Source of the DNA: Streptomyces sp. WMMC940
GTDB taxonomy: Bacteria; Actinomycetota; Actinomycetes; Streptomycetales; Streptomycetaceae
Direction: 5' to 3'
NCBI RefSeq assembly: GCF_027460265.1
Contig: NZ_JAPZBC010000001.1
Coordinates: forward strand, 5,126,001 to 5,190,000
DNA: 64,000 nt
In this document: one piece after another, positions 8,940 to 17,209 of the stretch
Numbering within the stretch: the stretch's first letter is position 1
Layout of the letters: every line of letters starts with the position of its first letter
Notes under the pieces: generated by a model
What the model was told of the DNA's origin: nothing
The model's database searches: none
Seen by the model: the letters and a program-made list of their open reading frames with translations, nothing else
Translations under genes and position numbers: made by a program

Positions 8940-10076
8940 GTGGCCACGGACTACTACGCCGTACTGGGCGTACGCCGCGACGCATCGCAGGACGAGATCA
9001 AGAAGGCCTTCCGGCGGCTCGCACGGGAACTCCACCCGGACGTGAATCCGGATCCGAAGACGCAGGAGCGCTTCAAGGAGATCAACGCCGCCTACGAGGT
9101 GCTCTCGGACCCGCAGAAGAAGCAGGTCTACGACCTCGGCGGCGACCCGCTGTCCGGCGCCGGAGGCGGCGGCGCGGGCGGCTTCGGCGCCGGTGGCTTC
9201 GGCAACTTCTCCGACATCATGGACGCGTTCTTCGGGACCGCCTCCCAGCGCGGGCCGCGGTCGCGGACGCGGCGCGGCCAGGACGCCATGATCCGGCTGG
9301 AGGTCGAACTCAACGAGGCGGCGTTCGGCACCACGAAGGACATCCAGGTCGACACCGCCGTCGTCTGCACGACCTGCTCGGGCGAGGGCGCCGCACCCGG
9401 TACGTCGGCGCAGACGTGCGACATGTGCCGCGGCCGTGGTGAGGTGTCGCAGGTCACCCGGTCCTTCCTCGGTCAGGTCATGACCTCGCGGCCGTGCCCC
9501 CAGTGCCAGGGCTTCGGGACAGTCGTCCCGACCCCGTGCCCGGAGTGCGCGGGCGACGGCCGGGTCCGGTCGCGCCGCACCCTGACCGTGAAGATCCCGG
9601 CAGGCGTCGACAACGGCACCCGCATCCAGCTCGCCGGTGAGGGCGAGGTCGGCCCGGGCGGCGGCCCCGCCGGCGATCTGTACGTCGAGATCCACGAACT
9701 GCCGCACCCGGTCTTCCAGCGCCGCGGCGACGATCTGCACTGCACGGTGACCATTCCCATGACGGCGGGCGCGCTCGGCACGAAGGTGCCGCTGGAGACG
9801 CTCGACGGCATGGAGGAGGTCGACATCCGCCCGGGCACCCAGTCCGGCCAGTCGATTCCGCTGCACGGCCGCGGTGTCACCCATCTGCGCGGCGGAGGAC
9901 GCGGCGACCTGATCGTCCACGTCGAGGTGCAGACCCCCTCGAAGCTCGACCCGGAGCAGGAGCACCTGCTGCGGGAGCTGGCGAAGCTGCGCGGCGAGGA
10001 GCGGCCGACGGGCCAGTTCCAGCCGGGGCAGCAGGGGCTGTTCTCCCGTCTCAAGGACGCGTTCAACGGCAGGTGA
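8940..10076 (+). CDS. dnaJ: Chaperone DnaJ (DnaJ2 type)
   Basis: 378-aa full type I J-protein: J domain with the HPD motif at residues 32-34, a Gly/Phe-rich linker (~70-100), four CxxCxGxG zinc repeats (CTTCSGEG, CDMCRGRG, CPQCQGFG, CPECAGDG) and a C-terminal substrate-binding domain. It stimulates DnaK ATPase and delivers unfolded clients. The GTG start at 8940 follows the hrcA stop immediately, so the two are translationally coupled and share CIRCE control. This hrcA-linked paralogue is separate from the dnaK-operon DnaJ of streptomycetes. Confidence 0.95.
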   Translation: MATDYYAVLGVRRDASQDEIKKAFRRLARELHPDVNPDPKTQERFKEINAAYEVLSDPQKKQVYDLGGDPLSGAGGGGAGGFGAGGFGNFSDIMDAFFGTASQRGPRSRTRRGQDAMIRLEVELNEAAFGTTKDIQVDTAVVCTTCSGEGAAPGTSAQTCDMCRGRGEVSQVTRSFLGQVMTSRPCPQCQGFGTVVPTPCPECAGDGRVRSRRTLTVKIPAGVDNGTRIQLAGEGEVGPGGGPAGDLYVEIHELPHPVFQRRGDDLHCTVTIPMTAGALGTKVPLETLDGMEEVDIRPGTQSGQSIPLHGRGVTHLRGGGRGDLIVHVEVQTPSKLDPEQEHLLRELAKLRGEERPTGQFQPGQQGLFSRLKDAFNGR

Positions 10077-10096
10077 GCCGGGCGCGCGCCGCGCAC

Positions 10097-10131
10097 CGGC
10101 CCCCGGCGGGGCGGTGTCCCGCCGGGGGCCG
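10097..10131 (+). terminator. hrcA-dnaJ operon terminator
   Basis: Perfect 14-bp stem CGGCCCCCGGCGGG (10097-10110) with its complement at 10118-10131 and a 7-nt loop, 20 bp after the dnaJ stop. Confidence 0.85.
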
Positions 10132-10289
10132 GGCGGCGCGGGGCCGTCCGCATCCGGAGCGGGGCCGGCCCGTCGGGCCGACCCCGCTCGCCCGTTCCCG
10201 TGGTCCGTCGCGGGCGCTCGTGGGAGAGCCCCCGGAAGGGGCGGAGGCCGGGATTCGGACGTGGCGGCCGGACGTGGCACCATGCGGGC

Positions 10290-11363
10290 ATGTCCTCCGC
10301 GCTGACCGATCTCTGCCGTTACCCGATCGTGCAGGCCCCCATGGCGGGTGGCGCCTCCTGTCCGGAACTGGCCGCCGCCGTGTCCGAGGCCGGAGGGCTC
10401 GGGTTCCTGGCCGCCGGGTACAAGACCGCGGACGGGATGTACCAGGAGATCAAACAACTCCGCGGTCTCACCGGGCGGCCGTTCGGCGTGAACCTCTTCA
10501 TGCCGCAGCCCGCCTACGCCGACGCGGCGGCCGTCGACGTCTACCGGCACCAGCTCGCCGGAGAGGCCGACTGGTACGACACACCGCTCGGGGACCCCGA
10601 CTCGGGCCGGGACGACGGCTACGAGGCCAAGCTGGCCATCCTGCGGGACGACCCCGTACCGCTGGTGTCGTTCACGTTCGGCTGTCCCACCCCTGCCGCC
10701 GTCGCCCGGCTGAAGCGGGCCGGGACGCTCACGGTCGTCACCGTCACCACGCCCGAGGAGGCGCTGGCGGCCCAGAACGCGGGCGCCGACGCCATCTGCG
10801 TCCAGGGCGTCGAGGCCGGCGGCCACCAGGGCACGCATCGCGACGATCCCAACAACGACGGCGCCGGTATCGGGCTGCTCGCTCTGATCGGGCAGCTCCG
10901 CGAAGCCGTACCGCTGCCCGTCGTCGCGGCCGGCGGCATCATGCGCGGCAGCCAGATCGCCGCCGTCCTGGCCGCCGGGGCCGCGGCCGCACAGCTGGGC
11001 ACCGCCTTCCTCGTCTGCCCCGAGTCCGGCGCGAACGTGCTGCACAAGCAGGCCATGACCAGTCCGCTGTTCAACAGGACCGAGCTGACGAGGGCGTTCT
11101 CGGGCCGCCCCGCCCGCGGCCTGGTGAACCGGTTCATGAGCGAGCACGGGCCGTACGCGCCCGCCGCCTACCCCGAGGTGCACCACCTCACCTCCGGCCT
11201 CCGCAAGGCCGCCGCCAAGGCCGGTGATCCGCAGGCCATGGCCCTCTGGGCCGGCCAGGGCCACCGCCTGGCCCGTGACCTCCCCGCCGGCCGGCTCGTC
11301 GAGGTCCTCGCCGCCGAGACGGCCGCGGCCGGCTCCGCCCTCGCACTCCGGAACCCCGCATGA
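10290..11363 (+). CDS. Nitronate monooxygenase-family flavoprotein
   Basis: 357-aa TIM-barrel FMN enzyme of the nitronate monooxygenase (2-nitropropane dioxygenase) family. It begins with YPIVQAPMAGG, contains FGCP and TVTTPEEAL, the active-site histidine region GVEAGGHQGTH, and the FMN-phosphate loop VVAAGGIM. The family oxidises alkyl nitronates such as propionate-3-nitronate with oxygen. Actual substrate in streptomycetes is usually unknown. It overlaps the rsmE start by 4 bp (ATGA), so both are co-translated. Confidence 0.88.
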   Translation: MSSALTDLCRYPIVQAPMAGGASCPELAAAVSEAGGLGFLAAGYKTADGMYQEIKQLRGLTGRPFGVNLFMPQPAYADAAAVDVYRHQLAGEADWYDTPLGDPDSGRDDGYEAKLAILRDDPVPLVSFTFGCPTPAAVARLKRAGTLTVVTVTTPEEALAAQNAGADAICVQGVEAGGHQGTHRDDPNNDGAGIGLLALIGQLREAVPLPVVAAGGIMRGSQIAAVLAAGAAAAQLGTAFLVCPESGANVLHKQAMTSPLFNRTELTRAFSGRPARGLVNRFMSEHGPYAPAAYPEVHHLTSGLRKAAAKAGDPQAMALWAGQGHRLARDLPAGRLVEVLAAETAAAGSALALRNPA

Positions 11364-12091
11364 CCGCCCCCGTCTTCCTGGTCGAGGACGTCCGTACCGG
11401 TACCGTCACCCTGGACGGGCCCGAAGGCCGGCACGCCGTCTCCGTGCGCCGACTGCGCGTCGGCGAGGAGGTCGTCCTCACCGACGGCCGAGGCACGGGA
11501 GGCTACGGCACCGTCGCCGCCGTCGAGGGCAAGGACCGCCTTCACGTCTCGGTCACCGCAGTGCGCGAGGAGCCGGAGCCCGCGCCCCGGATCACGGTCG
11601 TACAGGCCCTGCCCAAGGGCGACCGCGGCGAACTCGCCGTCGAGACGATGACCGAGACCGGCGTCGACGCGATCGTGCCGTGGGGGGCCGCCCGCTGCAT
11701 CACGCAGTGGAGGGGTGAGCGCGGCGCCAAGTCGCTCGCCAAGTGGCGCTCCACGGCCCGTGAGGCGGGCAAGCAGTCGCGCCGGCTCCGCTTTCCCGAG
11801 GTCGCCGGGGTCGCCACGACCCAGCAGGTCGCACGGCTGCTCGGCGAAGCGGACCTCGCGGTCGTGCTGCACGAGGAGGGCGCGGAACCACTCGCCACCG
11901 CGCAACTGCCGTCCGCCGGGGACATCGTGCTGGTCGTGGGGCCCGAAGGGGGAGTCTCCCCGGAGGAGTTGGCCACCTTCGCCGAGGCGGGCGCCAAGCC
12001 CTGCCGTCTGGGCCCGAGCGTCCTGCGGACCTCCACCGCGGGCACGGCGGCGTCCGCCCTGCTGCTCGGCCGCACCGGCCGCTGGTCCTGA
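11360..12091 (+). CDS. rsmE: 16S rRNA (uracil-1498-N3)-methyltransferase RsmE
   Basis: 243-aa SPOUT-class methyltransferase. An N-terminal PUA-like region (HAVSVRRLRVGEEVVLTDG) precedes the trefoil-knot SAM domain with the GPEGGVSPEE and LGPSVLRTSTAG motifs. It methylates U1498 of 16S rRNA. Start overlaps the preceding stop (ATGA). No terminator is obvious in the next 336 bp, which hold only GC-rich sequence without a convincing gene. Confidence 0.93.
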   Translation: MTAPVFLVEDVRTGTVTLDGPEGRHAVSVRRLRVGEEVVLTDGRGTGGYGTVAAVEGKDRLHVSVTAVREEPEPAPRITVVQALPKGDRGELAVETMTETGVDAIVPWGAARCITQWRGERGAKSLAKWRSTAREAGKQSRRLRFPEVAGVATTQQVARLLGEADLAVVLHEEGAEPLATAQLPSAGDIVLVVGPEGGVSPEELATFAEAGAKPCRLGPSVLRTSTAGTAASALLLGRTGRWS

Positions 12092-12427
12092 GCCGCAACG
12101 CCCACCACCGGCCTCCGGATCCGCGGGCCCGAAGCCGGGTTCCCGTCTCGCCGGCCCGAACCGGGTTACCGCCATCGGCGTGTCGCGAAAGTGGCGTCAC
12201 CCGCCGGGAAGACGGTCCGCGGCCGGGTGCAGGTGCCCTCGCGGGTGAGGGACAAGGATCGCGGCACGTGCCGTCCCGGAGCGGATGCCGCGGCGACCGG
12301 AACCGGACGGTGCCGTCGACGACCGGCCCGCGTACGCGCCCGGGCGTCACCCACACGGCCCACGGTACGGGGCCGTTGGCCGCAAACGGACTACCGCGCC
12401 CCTCCCGCCCCTGGCACGCTGCCGCCC

Positions 12428-12955
12428 ATGACGGCCCCTTTCCGCGCCCCCCTCCGCCTGCTCGCCACCGCCGTCTGCGCGGCCGGGACCGCGTCCGGCC
12501 TCGTGGCGTGCGAACCCGGGACGTCCGGCGGCCTGAGCGCCATGGCGGTGTCGTACACCACCGACATCGCGGGAACGCGGGCCCTGGAGAACGAGGGCGT
12601 ACGCGTCCGCTGGCTCAGCTGCGCGGCCCGGCTCGACAGCGGCGCGAGCGCCTCGCCATCGGCCCGTGCGGCGGCCGGTGTCGACTGCGAGGGCGAGACC
12701 GACGACGGCGGGAAGATCACCATCGGCGGCACGGTCACCCAGGAGATCGGCGGCCGGTGCGTGCACGGCGACCTCACGGCGAAGTCCGACGGCCGCCGGG
12801 TGTTCCGCGCCTACGTCCTCGGCGACTGCAACGCCCCCGTGCCCACTCCCGCCAGGACACCGGCGCCGCCTCCCGCCCCTGGGGACGGCGGTGCACCGCG
12901 CCCCACGGTCACCGTGACCGTCACCGTCACCGAGACCCGCACCCCCCTCGCATAG
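12428..12955 (+). CDS. Secreted lipoprotein of unknown function
   Basis: 175 aa with a lipoprotein signal: charged N terminus, hydrophobic LLATAVCAAGTASG and lipobox LVAC with the lipidated Cys at about residue 28. The mature part contains four further cysteines (LSC, DC, RC, DC) that could form two disulfides. It ends in a Pro-rich stretch and a TVTVTVTVTE repeat likely to be extended linker. I do not recognise a named family; the beta-rich pattern (TVTQEIGG, LTAKSDGRRVF) suggests an Ig-like or small beta domain. Confidence 0.75.
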   Translation: MTAPFRAPLRLLATAVCAAGTASGLVACEPGTSGGLSAMAVSYTTDIAGTRALENEGVRVRWLSCAARLDSGASASPSARAAAGVDCEGETDDGGKITIGGTVTQEIGGRCVHGDLTAKSDGRRVFRAYVLGDCNAPVPTPARTPAPPPAPGDGGAPRPTVTVTVTVTETRTPLA

Positions 12956-13110
12956 GGGTCCGTACCACCCCGGGTGCCGCATCGGGCAAGGTGCGCCCCG
13001 TCGCGACGCCCGGCACGGCGACTCGCGGCGTCGCCGAATCGACGAACAGGCCCACTACGAGGTCGATCCGGCGCCTTGCGGCCCTTCCCCTCGGCCCGGA
13101 GGGTCGGGGG

Positions 13111-13186
13111 AGACCCCGTGCACCGGACCCCGCGCCTCGACGGGCAGACCCCGTGCACCGGACCCCGCGCCTCGACGGGCAGACCC
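13111..13186. repeat. Exact 35-bp tandem duplication in a gene-free spacer
   Basis: A 35-bp unit beginning AGACCCCGTGCACCGG occurs at 13111-13145 and 13146-13180, with the first 6 bp of a third copy after it. It lies in the 458-bp spacer 12956-13413, in which no gene is convincing. The unit contains GTGCAC, and the whole stretch is GC-rich. Confidence 0.9.
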
Positions 13187-13413
13187 TGCCTGACGCGGCA
13201 CCCGAACGGGCGGGACCCGGCCGCACCTCTCGCCGGTGAGGCCGCGCCTTCGCCCGGTCGGGCCCCGCACCTCCGCCGCTCGCGGGCCGTGCCCCCGGCG
13301 CGCCGGGCAACGGCGGCGGCCCGGTCCGCACGGCGGTACCCCCCCGGAGGCGTACCCCGGCACCGATACGATGCAGTTCCACTGATCGTCGGAAGTGTGA
13401 AGGGGCCCGGACC

Positions 13414-13773
13414 ATGGCGGGAGAACCGCAAGCCGACTGCCTGTTCTGCAAGATCGTGGCGGGGGAGGTACCGGCCACCGTCGTCCGCGAGACGGAGACG
13501 ACCGTCGCCTTCCGGGACATCAACCCGCAGGCGCCGACGCACGTGCTGGTGATCCCCAAGGTCCACTACCCGGACGCCGCCACGCTCGCCACGGCCGAGC
13601 CGGGCGTCGCCGCCGACATACTGCGCGAGGCCGCCGAGGTCGCCGCGATGGACAAGGTCGACGCCTCCGGCTTCCGCATCGTCTTCAACACCGGCGCCGG
13701 TGCCGGCCAGACCGTCTTCCACACCCACGCCCACGTCCTCGGCGGCCGCGGGCTCGAATGGCCGCCCGGGTAG
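13414..13773 (+). CDS. HIT-family purine nucleotide hydrolase/phosphoramidase (HinT-like)
   Basis: 119 aa, full length for the HINT branch. It shows the zinc pair CLFC (Cys9, Cys12), [19 protein letters not shown], and the histidine triad HTHAHV (His103, 105, 107), where the middle histidine is the nucleophile. HINT enzymes hydrolyse AMP-lysine-like phosphoramidates. The next gene begins 28 bp later on the same strand, suggesting cotranscription. Confidence 0.92.
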   Translation: MAGEPQADCLFCKIVAGEVPATVVRETETTVAFRDINPQAPTHVLVIPKVHYPDAATLATAEPGVAADILREAAEVAAMDKVDASGFRIVFNTGAGAGQTVFHTHAHVLGGRGLEWPPG

Positions 13774-13801
13774 AGCGCCACCGACAGGCACGGAGCCCAC
13801 C

Positions 13802-14710
13802 TTGTCCGTACGCGAACTGGTCGTGCTCGGCACGGCCAGCCAGGTCCCCACCCGGCACCGCAACCACAACGGCTATCTGCTGCGCTGGGACGGCGAGGGC
13901 ATCCTCTTCGACCCGGGCGAGGGCACCCAGCGGCAGATGCTGAGGGCCGGGGTCGCCGCGCACGACATCGACCGGATCTGCGTCACCCACTTCCACGGCG
14001 ACCACTCCCTCGGCCTCGCGGGGGTGATCCAGCGCATCAACCTGGACCAGGTGCCGCACCCGGTCACGGCCCACTACCCGGCGAGCGGGCAGCGGTTCTT
14101 CGAACGGCTCCGCCACGCGACGGCCTACCGCGAGACGGTCCGGCTCACGGAGGCCCCGGTCGGCGACGGCGGAGTGCTCGCCGTCACGCCTTCGTACACG
14201 CTGGAGGCGCGCCGCCTCGACCATCCCGTCGAGTCCTTCGGCTACCGGCTGACCGAGCCCGACGGCCGCCGCATGCTGCCGGGGCGCCTTGCCGCCCACG
14301 GCATCAAGGGGCCCGACGTGGGCCGCATCCAGCGGGAGGGCGCCCTCGGCGGGGTCGCGCTGGAGGACGTCAGCGAGGTGCGGCGCGGACAGCGGTTCGC
14401 CTTCGTCATGGACACCCGGCTCTGCGACGGCGCGCACGAGCTGGCCGAGGGCTGCGACATGCTGGTGATCGAGTCCACGTTCCTCGACGAGGACGTCGCG
14501 CTGGCCGTCGACCACGGTCATCTCACGGCGGGACAGGCGGCCCGCGTGGCGCGCGATGCGGGCGTAAGGCACCTGGTGCTGACACACTTCTCGCAGCGCT
14601 ACAGCGAACCCGACGAGTTCGAGCGGCAGGCCCGTGCCGCCGGCTTCGAGGGCGAACTGTCCGTGGCCCGGGACCTCGTACGGGTCCCGGTCCCCAAACG
14701 CGCGGCCTGA
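13802..14710 (+). CDS. rnz: Ribonuclease Z (tRNase Z)-like MBL nuclease
   Basis: About 302 aa. The metal motif HFHGDH spans residues 63-68. [12 protein letters not shown] precedes it, and the RNase Z-typical MDTR...THFSQRY regions follow. RNase Z removes 3' trailers from tRNA precursors. The TTG at 13802 is chosen because GGAG (13792-13795) lies 6 nt upstream and no ATG/GTG fits the conserved N terminus. It is probably cotranscribed with the HIT gene and the downstream deaminase. Confidence 0.88.
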   Translation: MSVRELVVLGTASQVPTRHRNHNGYLLRWDGEGILFDPGEGTQRQMLRAGVAAHDIDRICVTHFHGDHSLGLAGVIQRINLDQVPHPVTAHYPASGQRFFERLRHATAYRETVRLTEAPVGDGGVLAVTPSYTLEARRLDHPVESFGYRLTEPDGRRMLPGRLAAHGIKGPDVGRIQREGALGGVALEDVSEVRRGQRFAFVMDTRLCDGAHELAEGCDMLVIESTFLDEDVALAVDHGHLTAGQAARVARDAGVRHLVLTHFSQRYSEPDEFERQARAAGFEGELSVARDLVRVPVPKRAA

Positions 14711-14739
14711 TCCACCCGCCGACGTCCGAGCGAGCACCG

Positions 14740-15741
14740 ATGTCACTCATCCCCAAGGCCGAACTGCATCTGCACATCGAGGGCACCCTCGAACCCGAGC
14801 TGGCCTTCGCGCTGGCCGAACGCAACGGCGTCGACCTGCCGTACGCCGGCACCGACGCGCTGCGCAGGGCCTATCTCTTCAGCGACCTGCAGTCCTTCCT
14901 GGACCTGTACTACGGGCTGATGGCCGTCCTGCACACCGCGGACGACTTCACGGAACTCGCCGACGCGTATCTGGCGCGAGCCGCGGCCCAGGGGGTGCGG
15001 CACGCCGAGGTCTTCTTCGACCCGCAGGCCCACACGGAACGCGGCATCCCGATCGGCACGGTCATCGAGGGCCTCGCACACGCGCTGGACCGCGCCGAGG
15101 AGCGGTACGGCGTCTCGACCCGGCTGATCATGTGTTTCCTGCGCGACCGGTCGGCGCAGTCCGCGATGCAGACCCTCGACGCGGCGAAGCCCTATCTGCA
15201 CCACATCACCGGTGTGGGTCTCGACTCGGCCGAAATGGGGCACCCGCCGTCGAAGTTCCGCGAGGTGTACGCGGCGGCCGAGTCCCTCGGCCTGCGGAAG
15301 GTCGCCCACGCCGGGGAGGAGGGGCCGCCCGCGTACGTGCGCGAGGCGCTCGACGTGCTGGGCGTCGAACGGATCGACCACGGCCTGCGGTCCGTGGAGG
15401 ACCCCGAACTGGTCGAGCGGCTGGCCCGCGAGCAGATCCCGCTCACCCTCTGCCCGCTGTCGAACGTCCGCCTGCGCGCCGTCGACACCCTGGAGGACCA
15501 TCCGCTGCGGGCCATGATGGACGCCGGTCTGCTCGTCACCGTGAACTCCGACGACCCCTCCTACTTCGGCGGCTACGTCGGCGACACCTTCCACGCGGTG
15601 CGCGAGGCGCTCGGGCTGACGCAGGAGCAACTGCGGGAGCTGGCACGCAACTCCTTCCGCGCTGCCTTCCTGGACCACGACGAGGCGCGCCGTGAGCGCT
15701 GCCTCGCCGAGGTCGCCGGCTACGACTTCGATCGGGAGTGA
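14740..15741 (+). CDS. Adenosine/adenine deaminase family hydrolase (adenine deaminase type 2 signature)
   Basis: 333-aa zinc amidohydrolase. HLH (His10, His12) binds the metal, with KVAHAGEEG and NSDDP supplying the other ligands and catalytic acid. It is likely to be annotated as adenosine deaminase. However, the motif VGLDSAEMGHPP resembles the SEVGNPP signature of adenine deaminases (yeast Aah1 type) rather than the adenosine-deaminase motif. It therefore more likely converts adenine to hypoxanthine; this is inference from the motif. A strong terminator follows, and then the accessory island begins. Confidence 0.85.
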   Translation: MSLIPKAELHLHIEGTLEPELAFALAERNGVDLPYAGTDALRRAYLFSDLQSFLDLYYGLMAVLHTADDFTELADAYLARAAAQGVRHAEVFFDPQAHTERGIPIGTVIEGLAHALDRAEERYGVSTRLIMCFLRDRSAQSAMQTLDAAKPYLHHITGVGLDSAEMGHPPSKFREVYAAAESLGLRKVAHAGEEGPPAYVREALDVLGVERIDHGLRSVEDPELVERLAREQIPLTLCPLSNVRLRAVDTLEDHPLRAMMDAGLLVTVNSDDPSYFGGYVGDTFHAVREALGLTQEQLRELARNSFRAAFLDHDEARRERCLAEVAGYDFDRE

Positions 15742-15756
15742 CGCGGGGCCCCGGCG

Positions 15757-15792
15757 GGTGAGCCCGCGCACCGGCGGCTGTGCGGGCTCACC
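15757..15792 (+). terminator. Terminator after the deaminase gene; left boundary of core DNA
   Basis: 14-bp stem GGTGAGCCCGCGCA (15757-15770) with 15779-15792 (one G-U pair), 8-nt loop, 15 bp after the stop. The remaining bases to 15994 show no gene. Confidence 0.85.
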
Positions 15793-15994
15793 GGTCGCCG
15801 GGCCGGGCCGGGTGCGACCGTGGTCGGCCGGGCGGCGGTGGACGGCTCGGCCGAGTGGTCGTCCCACCGGGCTCCGGTGCCCGGCCTGCCACGGGGCCGG
15901 ACCGAGTCGGCGCCGCCCTGCCGGGCGGGTGCCGATCCCGCCGCACCCGCGCGTGCGCCGCGCCCAGCGGTGCCCTTCGGCCGAAGACCGTGTC

Positions 15995-16120
15995 CTATGT
16001 GGTGAGTCGGATGAGTCGTTTGTAGCAGCAGAGGGCGGCGGCGAGGCCGAGGAAGGCCAGGTAGTTGCGGGGATGGCACTCGTAGCGGTGGTTGAGTCTG
16101 CGGTAGCCGGTGAGCCAGGA
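15995..16120 (-). pseudogene. IS5-family transposase, C-terminal remnant
   Basis: The last 41 codons and a TAG stop (15995-15997) of an IS5-type transposase. They read SWLTGYRRLNHRYECHPRNY, then LAFLGLAAALCCYKRLIRLTT, the conserved C terminus after the catalytic glutamate. Everything upstream is missing: at about 16121 the reading frame runs into an IS3-type fragment on the opposite strand. It is a decayed mobile-element scar at the left edge of the accessory island. Confidence 0.85.
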
Positions 16121-16128
16121 AGGCCCCG

Positions 16129-16703
16129 GACCTGATCGGCCGCGACTTCACAGCGCGTGAGCCGAACACGAAGTACGTCGGCGACATCACCTATCTCCCG
16201 CTGGAGGGCGGGAAGTTCCTGTACTTGGCCACCGTCATCGACCTCGCCTCACGCCGCCTGGCCGGATGGGCGATCGCGGACCACATGCGCACCGACCTCG
16301 TCACCGACGCCCTGTCCGCCGCCGAACGCACCCGCGGCAGCACTCAATGAGCAGTTACTGTTGATCCAACAGGCCGGTGTTGCGACGACCGATTGAGTCC
16401 GGGCAGTACACCAGCCGGGTCTTCGCAGACGCCTGCCGCCGGGCCGGCGTCCGCCAGTCCATGAGCGCGATCGGCAGCTCGGCGGACAACGCGCTCGCCG
16501 AGTCCTTCAACGCGACGTTCAAACGCGAGACGCCCCAGGGCCGAAAGCACTGGTCCACCGAACGCGAGGCCCGTCTCGACGCGTTCCACTGGCTCAACCG
16601 CTACAACACCCGACGCCGTCATTCCCACCTCGGACAACGCAGTCCCATCGCCCACGAGACAGCCCTCGGCGCAACATCAACTACCCTGACCCAAGCCGCA
16701 TAG
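16129..16703 (+). pseudogene. IS3-family transposase (OrfB), truncated and interrupted
   Basis: The first part (16129-16350) reads DLIGRDFTAREPNTKYVGDI and continues through the first catalytic Asp region to RGSTQ and a TGA. The second part (open to 16703) resumes at QYTSRVFADACRRAGVRQSM and includes the catalytic Glu in NALAESFNATFK. The expected HTDHG segment with the second catalytic Asp is missing, replaced by about 60 unrelated bases (16342-16402) with two in-frame stops. The N terminus and OrfA are also absent. It cannot encode an active transposase. Confidence 0.9.
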
Positions 16704-16891
16704 CCCGTGCCCAGGATTCCGGGTCAAGGCCCGATCTTCACAGTCCGAGGGGATTGGCACCGGGCCACGTCCCCCACCAACGGCGATCACGACTCCGTGA
16801 ACGATCCCGTGATCGACCTCACCTGTCCCGAACTTCTACGGCTATTGCGGGCCTTCGTCCTGCCGAAGCCCGCGACCGACCCCGCCATTCC

Positions 16892-17209
16892 CTATTCGTC
16901 GCGCTGTCCGTGCCGCGCCGTCGGCACACCGTGCGCCAGGTGCGAGAGCACCAGTACGGCCCGGCCGATGTCGGCCCCCTGCCGCCCGAGCTCCACGGCG
17001 TATCGGGTCAGGACCCAGTTCTCCCGGGCCAGTTCCGAGGCCGGCAGCCCAGACCTCCGCCGCGCCGACTGCTCGTACCGGGCGAGCTCCGCCCGGCGCA
17101 GCAGCATGGAGATGATCTGGCCGTCGAGGTCGTCGAGCAGCATCCGGATCTCCCGTCCGTCGGTGTGCGTCGGGGCGGCCGCCCGCCATCGTGCCACGGG
17201 TGCGGTCAC
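16892..17209 (-). CDS. Chorismate-mutase-fold (CM type II) small protein, end of the PAPA operon
   Basis: 105 aa. The GTG start at 17209 overlaps the preceding ATP-grasp stop as GTGA, which fixes the start. The helix pattern aligns with E. coli chorismate mutase (AroQ). Arg22, Arg39 and Arg62-Glu63 match Arg11, Arg28 and Arg51-Glu52, while Lys39 and Asp48 are replaced by Arg50 and Glu59, and the Gln88 equivalent is not visible. It is distinct from the PapB-like mutase in the same operon. It may be a second aminodeoxychorismate-processing enzyme (mutase or pyruvate-lyase-like) or an inactive partner. The role is inferred only from fold and position. The 188 bp between it and the IS3 relic hold no gene. 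Confidence 0.75.
   Translation of the reverse strand: MTAPVARWRAAAPTHTDGREIRMLLDDLDGQIISMLLRRAELARYEQSARRRSGLPASELARENWVLTRYAVELGRQGADIGRAVLVLSHLAHGVPTARHGQRDE

Noticed and set aside
7857..11264. Very long minus-strand reading frame (>1,100 codons) opposite hrcA-dnaJ and neighbours
   Set aside because: It is the antisense shadow of well-identified genes on the plus strand, kept open by GC-biased codon use; composition and start signals do not support a gene.
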